Assembly: GCA_031284445.1 (NCBI GenBank)
Contig: JAISZW010000009.1
Coordinates: 1 to 11,612, forward strand
Source: Candidatus Methanovirga basalitermitum
Lineage (GTDB): Archaea > Methanobacteriota > Methanobacteria > Methanobacteriales > Methanobacteriaceae
Direction: 5' to 3'
DNA: 11,612 nucleotides
Shown here: piece after piece, positions 6,420-11,612 of the stretch
How the letters are laid out: each line of letters starts with the position of its first letter
Position numbering within the stretch: position 1 is the first letter of the stretch
Program-made: the position numbers and the translations under genes
The notes under the pieces: generated by a model
Told to the model about the DNA's origin: nothing
What the model saw: the letters and a program-made list of their open reading frames with translations, nothing else
Databases searched by the model: none

Positions 6420-7198
6420 ATATCTTCCTTTCCTGATTATATTTTCCTTTAGAGTATTTAACAACTATATTAACTTGAAATGTAGCTTCATTATTCCTTT
6501 AAACACATAGTATACTCTGTAGAATAACTTTTTTCCAGTTAATAGGTTCCTATCCCCCCCCCAATAGATCCTCTTTTAACACAAGGTATAATAAAAGGTG
6601 TTATCCTGTTTTGAAGGTAGTTTATCACATCTATAGTGTAAAAATTCTCTATCAAGGAAAAGTATTTTAATTTTAAACCCAATGGCTTCGATTTCTTTTA
6701 TTAGGAAATCTACTGTATCTTTTAAATTTTCTCCTTTGAATATATTTCAGCTAATGTGTAATCGTTTATTTTCTTAATATTAGGTATATGGAAGTATAAG
6801 AATAAAATTGAATAGTTCCCTGTTTAGGTTGGGTTTTAATTGTATTACCATAGTTTTATTTCACCGTAATAGGGAATATTGACATAATCAATAGCCATAT
6901 TTCATAGGCACGGTTTTAATTGCATGAATCTTCAATTCATTTTAAACTCAGCAATTTCATCTAAATATCACCAAGTCTATATCTAATAGTTCCCTCAAGG
7001 AGCATCACAAAGATTACTAACATTACTAACAATAGTTCGAGAAGCAGTAGCATTAAGAAGATGATAAGCAATCGTTTTCTCATTATATGCTGCATTAGGA
7101 GCCGATTGCAACCCCAACATATTACTAATAACCTTAACCAGAAGACTTAATACATCATCATTCAATAGTATTTTGTGTGGTGTTTTTTTTAGTTTCAT
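6420..7198 (-). pseudogene. degenerate DDE transposase (IS4-superfamily, ISH3-like)
   Basis: The start is preserved at ATG 7196-7198 (MKLKKTPHKILLNDDVLSLL), followed by about 65 clean codons to a frameshift near 6995. Beyond that, pieces in different frames retain transposase character: AIDYVNIPYYGE near 6855-6895 (probable first catalytic Asp), EIEAIGFKIKILFLDREF near 6640-6700 (probable second Asp), a VKRGS...GGG basic loop near 6550-6580, and KYSKGKY-like residues near 6440-6475. The third catalytic region was not found, so the C-terminal part is probably deleted or too eroded. Several frameshifts and stops, including one at a run of nine C (6554-6562), rule out function. The family assignment rests on the motif order I recall for ISH3-type enzymes and needs a profile search. 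Confidence 0.65.
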
Positions 7199-7222
7199 AA
7201 ATAAATAGTATACACCACACAA
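7173..7222 (-). promoter_or_regulatory. hairpin enclosing the transposase start codon
   Basis: TTGTGTGGTGT (7173-7183) and ACACCACACAA (7212-7222) are perfect 11-bp inverted repeats. On the minus-strand RNA the transposase AUG (7196-7198) lies in the 28-base loop between them. Such a structure could hide the start region in read-through transcripts, a control known for IS10- and IS200-type elements. Function is inferred; the repeat itself is exact. Confidence 0.5.
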
Positions 7223-7229
7223 TTAATAC

Positions 7230-7248
7230 TTTACGAACTACTGATTAT
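7230..7248 (+). repeat. terminal inverted repeat, outer end
   Basis: TTTACGAACTACTGATTAT is the exact reverse complement of 6180-6198. It marks the transposase-start end of the insertion sequence. Confidence 0.85.
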
Positions 7249-7326
7249 ATTCATTTAACTTCAAAAAATTGATTTCGTTTATGTCATGGAATTTGGTTTT
7301 TACCTGTTTACAAGATCAAGATACCC

Positions 7327-7333
7327 AAAAAAA
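7327..7333 (-). terminator. possible T7 terminator after the 189-codon gene
   Basis: Seven A on the + strand give T7 in the minus-strand transcript, 23 bases beyond the stop of the gene at 7357-7926. It is the only oligo-T tract before the insertion sequence. Confidence 0.4.
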
Positions 7334-7356
7334 GTAGCTGTAACCTCCAAGCTGTT

Positions 7357-7926
7357 TTAAGTATTGTTTTCTTTTTTTAGTGAAAAACTTACAATTATTG
7401 TAGCAATTTTAGGATCTTCAGGAATCTCATATCTCCTTTTAAGATAAATATCTGAATATGCTGATGGACTTGAAGATACAGCATCTTTAACCATTTCAAC
7501 ATCATCCAAATCACTAAATTCTACTGGAGGTAATAGAAAATATTGTTTTTTAGGACTTAAATTTTTATCTTCTAACTTCTCCTTAAATATTATAAAATCA
7601 TCACTTAAAAAATGGGCATTATCATCGTTTTTAAATTTTTCTTTCTCTTCATCAGAAAATACATCATGACCTAATATTTTACCATCCTCTCTTACAAGAA
7701 TTAGTGTAGAACTTTTAGGGTTTCTAAAATGACTGTTTTTAAACAAGATTAAAGAAAAATCTCTTCTAAAACATTCCTTCAAACCGTCATTAATAACAGG
7801 TATTAGTTCATTGTCATGTTTAGATTCAATATCAATCAGATTAGCAATATCTTCATTTGTAAGCATCTCTACCTTTAAAACCCCATTAATTTCTTTAATA
7901 AGCTGTATAACATCATTAACTGGCAT
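7357..7926 (-). CDS. conserved-looking protein of unknown function, downstream of the RamA-like activase
   Basis: I do not recognise this 189-residue protein. It is soluble and highly charged, with no signal peptide, membrane segment or cysteine cluster. The N-terminal 45 residues look helical (NDVIQLIKEINGVLKVEMLTNEDIANLIDIE). A middle part alternates strands and loops around STLILVREDGKILGHDVF (72-89), followed by a Lys/Glu/Asp-rich linker. The C-terminal part has LPPVEFSDLDDVEMVKDA and ends in a strand (KIATIIVSFSL). The start is well supported by GGAGG nine bases before the ATG. It follows the activase by 78 bp on the same strand with no clear promoter between, so cotranscription is likely and a role linked to corrinoid activation is possible but unproven. 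The reading frame appears intact, unlike the mobile debris around it. Confidence 0.75.
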   Translation of the reverse strand: MPVNDVIQLIKEINGVLKVEMLTNEDIANLIDIESKHDNELIPVINDGLKECFRRDFSLILFKNSHFRNPKSSTLILVREDGKILGHDVFSDEEKEKFKNDDNAHFLSDDFIIFKEKLEDKNLSPKKQYFLLPPVEFSDLDDVEMVKDAVSSSPSAYSDIYLKRRYEIPEDPKIATIIVSFSLKKENNT

Positions 7927-8004
7927 AATTATATTCCTCCAAAGGCTTTATTCTCATTTAAGAAAAATTTATTATTTTGTAAAATATTAACATCATAATA
8001 GTTC

Positions 8005-9645
8005 CTATTTCGCTAAAACATTATTTCTTACATCTAAAAACTTATTATAATCAAAAACTTTTTCAGGACAAGTAAGTACACATTTTTGACATCCTAAACC
8101 TGCACATTTGTCTGTTCTTAAAATAATCTTTCCATCCTTTTCCATTGATATAGCAGTTTCAGGGCAATTTTTAATGCAAGTTAAACATTTTGTGCAGTTA
8201 ACAAATTGAGCCTCTAACTTTAAACCTATTTCAACAATACTCAATCCATTAATCCCTAAATCATATATATCCCTTTCAAATATTCTATGAACATTAGGAT
8301 TATTTTCAGTTTGAGGAATCTTTTGAAAACCATATTTTTCAAGCCATTGATTATACATCCAAAATGGCATTCCTTCGTCATAAATTGAAAGCTCCAATGA
8401 ATAAATTTTTTCAAAAGTTTTAGATGTGGCAAGCATGATATGATTACTTCGCATTTTATCAGCAATCTCTTGTAATTCATCTAAAAGAGCAGGATTTAAA
8501 GCTATATCTTTAGCCATATCAAGAGAAGTATTACCTACTTGAAAAATTTCTCTTGATGAGTTTGGAATCTGACCAACATTTAAAGATTTAAGGGGATCTA
8601 CATAGAAACCTGAAGCACCAGCCATATAAACCTCATCAATATCATCTAAAAGTATATTGGCTTTTTCAGCTAATGTTAAATAAGCTGCTCTAAATGCACC
8701 TAATGCTTTACCAACATTAACAAGATCTTCTTCTCCTACATACACATCATCTTGCAAGTGAATTTTTTTATCATGAGTTTTAATCTTAGAGTTATGGATT
8801 AAATCATTTGAAATACCCATGCTGTATGCTGCTATAACTCCAGTACCAGTTATACCTTTAGCTTTAATATTACTATCTGATTTTTCAAGGATTTCTCCAT
8901 TTGATGGTTCAACAACATCTCCATCAGTAATTAAAAGGTCATCATTTAAAACAATATTTTTCCAATAGACTCCTGAATCTTCTAAATCACAAATAGCACC
9001 AGGTGATGCAAGTCTTCCTTTATCTATCATTTGACCTTCAATAGCAGGACCTGCAGCTGCAGAACAAGTAAAAACTTTTTTATCAATTACTAAAGCCATT
9101 TCAGCATTTGTACCAAAATCTGTGACTAAAAAAATTCCTTCTCTATTTAAAACACCTGTTTTATAAAGCATTGCAAGAGCATCAGCCCCAATTTCATGTT
9201 GAATAGCAGGAGGGATGTAAACAGAAGCATCTTCTAAACCTACAAGACCAATTTCCTTAGAATTTACTATGGTCGCATTTCTCGAAGGAACTTCTATTCC
9301 CAATCTTTCTATTGCATTTTCACCCCAGTAAGCTAAATCTCTAATTTCTATCCCATTAAATAAAGAAAGTTGTATGGGGTTACCACAAACAGCAACCCTC
9401 TTAACCTTTTTTTTATCAATATTAAGTCCATTTATAACTTTATTTATAGCATTAATCAAGAGATTATGTGCAGTTTCAAGAGATACATTCAATGCAAAAT
9501 GAAGATGATCAACAACATTAGCACCAGGTATAGGGTGTCTAAGTGTGATCACAGAAGATATTACCTCTGAAGTATTTATATTTAATGATAAAGCCCTTAT
9601 ACCACTTGTTCCAATATCAATAGCAATCGCATACTCTTCGCTCAT
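8005..9645 (-). CDS. RamA-like corrinoid methyltransfer protein reductive activase
   Basis: Probable ATP-dependent iron-sulfur protein that reduces an inactive Co(II) corrinoid protein to Co(I) so that methyl transfer can restart. Numbered from the ATG, it has an ASKHA-type ATPase fold: DIGTSGIR (10-17), TDFGTNAEMAL (175-185), SAAAGPAIEG (195-204), TGTG (266-269), AGASGFYVD (342-350) and GNTSLDMA (371-378), the order seen in RamA/RACo proteins. The C-terminus carries two [4Fe-4S] motifs, CTKCLTCIKNCP (484-495) and CAGLGCQKCVLTCP (514-527), as in Methanosarcina RamA, which is of similar length. The substrate is unknown: hydrogenotrophic relatives lack methylamine methyltransferases, so a methanol-specific or other corrinoid protein is plausible. 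ATG 9645 is preferred; an in-frame GTG at 9654 adds three codons, and neither has a strong ribosome site. A restriction-specificity fragment ends 20 bp upstream. Confidence 0.85.
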   Translation of the reverse strand: MSEEYAIAIDIGTSGIRALSLNINTSEVISSVITLRHPIPGANVVDHLHFALNVSLETAHNLLINAINKVINGLNIDKKKVKRVAVCGNPIQLSLFNGIEIRDLAYWGENAIERLGIEVPSRNATIVNSKEIGLVGLEDASVYIPPAIQHEIGADALAMLYKTGVLNREGIFLVTDFGTNAEMALVIDKKVFTCSAAAGPAIEGQMIDKGRLASPGAICDLEDSGVYWKNIVLNDDLLITDGDVVEPSNGEILEKSDSNIKAKGITGTGVIAAYSMGISNDLIHNSKIKTHDKKIHLQDDVYVGEEDLVNVGKALGAFRAAYLTLAEKANILLDDIDEVYMAGASGFYVDPLKSLNVGQIPNSSREIFQVGNTSLDMAKDIALNPALLDELQEIADKMRSNHIMLATSKTFEKIYSLELSIYDEGMPFWMYNQWLEKYGFQKIPQTENNPNVHRIFERDIYDLGINGLSIVEIGLKLEAQFVNCTKCLTCIKNCPETAISMEKDGKIILRTDKCAGLGCQKCVLTCPEKVFDYNKFLDVRNNVLAK

Positions 9646-9665
9646 TCTAAACACTAACTTATTTA

Positions 9666-10283
9666 TTAATTAATAGACAATTTAATAATTACATTTAATA
9701 AATTTTTATTTAGCAAATCTTTTAATAGACAGATTTTAATGATTATATTTAATAAATTATTATTTATCTTTTTGTTGATTTCAATTTTTTTATCAATCCC
9801 AAATAAAAATGTACTGATTTTAAGTTGATTTTCCATATTAGGAAGTTTTATATCTAAATTTTTAAACGAAGAACCAGAAATTTCTTGAAAAGTAGATCCG
9901 CTGGAATTATTCTTTATATTTTTTACATTACTTTTTAACCAATAATAAAAATATAAATAATGACAAATGTTTTCATTACATATTAAACTTTTAAATCCCT
10001 GATTAGTCGAAACTTGGTTGTTTGCGATTGCTATGTATCCTATAGGTGCTCTTGAAGTCATTAAAACAGAATTTTTGGGGAGTATTTTAGCACTTGACTC
10101 ATTTAAACCTTTTTCACTAATATTTCTTTCACCTTTCGAAATAAAAACTTCTTCATGATTTGAAAGATCTTTAGGAGTGATCCAACTGATATTTCCATTC
10201 CAATAATCATTTATTTTTGTAGAAGGAGTTCCTCCAGATACTACTTCGCCAATTTCTTCTATTTTATATTTTTTAAATTCCAT
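9666..10283 (-). CDS. hsdS: type I restriction-modification specificity subunit, half-length (HsdS)
   Basis: HsdS chooses the DNA target of a type I restriction-modification complex. Typical subunits have about 400 residues with two target-recognition domains (TRD) and two helical spacers; this one has 205 and a single TRD. Motifs: the opening KKYKIEEIGEVVSGGTPST (4-22), ISWITPKDL (32-40), LPKNSVLMTSRAPIGYIAI (68-86), NQGFKSL (94-100), GSTFQEISGSSFKNLDIKLP (129-148), then the helix with IDKKIEINKKINNNL (163-177). The tail after residue 175 is a tandem duplication rather than the usual FKSWF-type end. An AGGTT ribosome site precedes the ATG. No hsdM, hsdR or recombinase gene is in the window. 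It may be a truncated solo gene, or a half-subunit that dimerises, as some do. The upstream neighbour is a broken IS630 element, which may have caused the truncation of the system. Confidence 0.82.
   Translation of the reverse strand: MEFKKYKIEEIGEVVSGGTPSTKINDYWNGNISWITPKDLSNHEEVFISKGERNISEKGLNESSAKILPKNSVLMTSRAPIGYIAIANNQVSTNQGFKSLICNENICHYLYFYYWLKSNVKNIKNNSSGSTFQEISGSSFKNLDIKLPNMENQLKISTFLFGIDKKIEINKKINNNLLNIIIKICLLKDLLNKNLLNVIIKLSIN
9671..9712. repeat. imperfect tandem duplication, unit 1
   Basis: TAATAGACAATTTAATAATT... is repeated with a few changes at 9723-9766, with an offset of 52 bp. In the hsdS frame it encodes NKNLLNVIIKLSIN. Confidence 0.6.
9723..9766. repeat. imperfect tandem duplication, unit 2
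   Basis: TAATAGACAGATTTTAATGA... is the second unit, two bases longer than the first. In the hsdS frame it encodes NNNLLNIIIKICLL. The duplication lengthens the helical region of HsdS. Confidence 0.6.
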
Positions 10284-10367
10284 TTTTTTAACCTATAAAT
10301 TTTCTATGAGCTATTTTTACATTATTTGGATATACTGTCAAGACAATTTAATTTTTACTTTTTTATT

Positions 10368-11449
10368 TTAAACATAATGTTTTGACAATTTTTCATCAGC
10401 ATCTTTTTTAGTGAAATTCCAATTAATTTTACACTTATTTTCATTTCTATTATTCATATAAGCCATTGTTTCACCAATTAAAAGTTTTTTATTATCTATT
10501 CTTTTTCCAGTACATTGTGTGTCCCATAACATTAATTTCAATTTCAGCAATGTTAAGCCAGCTTGCATGTTTTGGAGTGTAATAAAACCTAATTTTACTA
10601 ATCAACTCAAAAGATTCATTGAATTCAAAAGTTTCAAGAATAGATTCATAAGTATGAGTATTTAAATTATCCATTATTATTCTGAGTTTTTTAGCTTTAG
10701 GAAACACATTTTTTACTAGATGTTTAATATAAATTGCAAAATCTCTTTTAGTTCGCGGTCTGTGACCATTATATCTCTTTTTCCTCCATTAAAGTCAACT
10801 GCCACGAAAATATTCGCAGATCCCCTTCTTTTATATGAGTAATCATATTTTTCAGAGATTCCAGGCCGCATCGGAATTTTCATTCTCAAATCACTTGTTA
10901 AATGTTTATGCTTTTCATCAAAACAAATTATAGGATATTTAGGATCATAATCTTCAAAATACAGTTTTAAAATTGTATACATTCTTTTTCGATATTCATC
11001 ATTAATTTCTTCGATGCACCACATTTTTTTCATCCAAGGCTTAGTTGAGCTTTTTTTAAAATGATCCTGACAGATTCACGAGTTATTGATTCAAAACCTT
11101 CTTTTTCACGAAGAGTTTCAGCTAAAAGTCTAATAGTCTACCTTTTACTTCCTTTTGGAGGATCAGTACATGCCAATGCTATTATTTCTGTTTCTTTTTC
11201 AACATCATATTTATTTGGCTGACCAGAGCGAGGTTTATCATTTATAGCTGAATCTAATCCTTCTTCTAAATATCTTTTTTTAATTTTACTCACAGTTTTA
11301 GGAGTTATATTTAATATTGCAGCGATTTCATTTTGATTTAAATCACTATTATTAAGTAATATGAGTATAACTGACCTAAACAATTCTTTTAATTTTTTCA
11401 ACGATTTAATTACAGATACTTCATCTTCTTCTTTCAAATGGAACTTCAT
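10368..11449 (-). pseudogene. IS630-family transposase, disrupted
   Basis: A transposase of about 360 codons is spread over several frames. The N-terminal helix-turn-helix is clear (DLNQNEIAAILNITPKTVSKIKKRYLEEGLDSAI, then DKPRSGQPNKY). An in-frame TAG at 11138-11140 replaces the Trp expected before TIRLLAETL. A frameshift near 11040 leads to the second part with the first catalytic Asp in ICFDEKHKH. A second frameshift near 10750 leads to IIMDNLNTHTYESI (second Asp) and HASWLNIAEIEI (third acidic residue). A third near 10520 leads to the tail ending EKLSKHYV. The DDE residues are thus all still readable but the gene cannot make an intact enzyme without recoding. The start ATG lies about 25 bases from a perfect TATA box, suggesting a leaderless mRNA. 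Confidence 0.9.
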
Positions 11450-11473
11450 AATTATAATATATGAACATGATAC

Positions 11474-11481
11474 TATATAAA
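11474..11481 (-). promoter_or_regulatory. TATA box of the IS630 transposase
   Basis: The minus strand reads TTTATATA, preceded by the A-rich TTAAA. Its distance of about 25 bases to the ATG at 11447-11449 predicts transcription starting at or next to the start codon. Confidence 0.6.
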
Positions 11482-11495
11482 TTTAACTTAATTAA

Positions 11496-11612
11496 GAGGG
11501 TGTAAATTTTTGTGGAGTTTTTCCTCATATTACTTTATTCCCCATGAACAGAGCTAAAATATTCCAATAACCTCACAACTGTCTTAAATTTACTTTTAGG
11601 ATTGGTATCAAT
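11496..11612 (-). mobile_element. end of a larger insertion sequence (GAGGGTGTAAA family), running off the window
   Basis: GAGGGTGTAAATTTTTGTGG then AGTTTTTC is identical to the first 28 bases of the MITE at 3893. Inside it follow about 90 bp that match the right part of the 234-bp element and encode a transposase tail. The outer 8 bp are TTAATTAA, which should recur at the other end if the insertion is intact. Confidence 0.8.
11535..11612 (-). CDS. transposase C-terminal end (partial, continues beyond window)
   Basis: The last 25 codons of a minus-strand gene are present, running DTNPKSKFKTVVRLLEYFSS and ending HGE before TAA at 11535-11537, 36 bp inside the insertion-sequence end. Its position next to the terminal repeat and the related peptide NHKTNILRQLKYYSALIHG in the 234-bp element show that it is the end of the family's transposase. 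Too little is present to name the family from protein sequence. The 8-bp target duplication of the related MITE favours an ISM1-type enzyme, with IS256-type as the alternative. Confidence 0.65.
   Translation of the reverse strand: MDTNPKSKFKTVVRLLEYFSSVHGE

Larger units (their letters stand above)
6180..7248 (-). mobile_element. inactivated DDE insertion sequence with perfect 19-bp terminal inverted repeats
   Basis: A 1069-bp segment is bounded by ATAATCAGTAGTTCGTAAA and its exact reverse complement. It contains one decayed transposase reading from right to left. Size, perfect ends and a single gene fit an insertion sequence of the IS4 superfamily, possibly ISH3-like. No convincing direct repeat is visible outside the ends. 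It separates comC from the RamA-like operon. Confidence 0.8.
10333..11495 (-). mobile_element. broken IS630-family insertion sequence
   Basis: The segment holds a decayed IS630/Tc1-mariner-type transposase and its promoter. The left limit is uncertain; the inverted-repeat-like CTGTCAAGACAATTTAA after a TA dinucleotide at 10333 is the best candidate. No matching partner is seen at the right side, where a second insertion sequence begins at 11496. The right end was probably displaced by that later insertion. Confidence 0.6.

Noticed and set aside
8256..8480. Small frame inside the RamA-like gene
   Set aside because: It is an out-of-frame shadow on the same strand as an intact, motif-rich gene.

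Overview
The window looks like chromosomal DNA of a host-associated Methanobacteriales archaeon, most likely Methanobrevibacter or a close relative. The evidence is the very AT-rich sequence, archaeal TTTATATA promoter boxes, oligo-T terminators, an archaeal-type phosphoglycerate kinase/triosephosphate isomerase pair, coenzyme M biosynthesis genes (comC, comD), a RamA-like corrinoid-protein activase and the remains of a beta-helix adhesin-like surface protein. Almost every gene is on the minus strand, so transcription runs from high to low coordinates.

Layout. 1-470 is non-coding. 471-2384 is a tpiA-pgk operon with a clear TATA box at 2480-2487 and a T10 terminator at 442-451. 2538-4573 is a decayed mobile-element zone: an IS605-type hairpin and a 59-codon tnpB stump; a 234-bp internally deleted insertion-sequence copy; an adhesin pseudogene with a nonsense codon, a 98-bp MITE flanked by a perfect 8-bp target duplication, and a frameshift; then about 240 bp of unexplained sequence. 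4574-6127 holds comC and comD, but comE, the partner normally found beside comD, is not there. 6180-7248 is a dead DDE insertion sequence with perfect 19-bp inverted ends sitting just upstream of comC. 7357-9645 holds a RamA-like activase followed by an unrecognised 189-codon gene. 9666-10283 is a half-length type I restriction specificity gene (hsdS) ending 20 bp before the activase ATG. 10333-11495 is a broken IS630-family element. 11496-11612 is the end of another insertion sequence that runs out of the window and has the same ends as the MITE and the 234-bp element.

Working together: TpiA and Pgk are neighbouring enzymes of central triose metabolism. ComC makes sulfopyruvate and ComD is the PYR-domain half of the sulfopyruvate decarboxylase, which needs ComE. 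The RamA-like protein probably re-reduces an inactive corrinoid methyl-transfer protein in methanogenesis. The strongest new signals are one family of ends (GAGGGTGTAAA...GTGGAGTT) present as a large copy, a 234-bp copy and a 98-bp MITE; a comD without comE next to a rearrangement point; a perfect inverted repeat enclosing a transposase start codon; and a solo half-HsdS with a tandem duplication in its helical region. I see no wholly new multi-gene defence or metabolic system.
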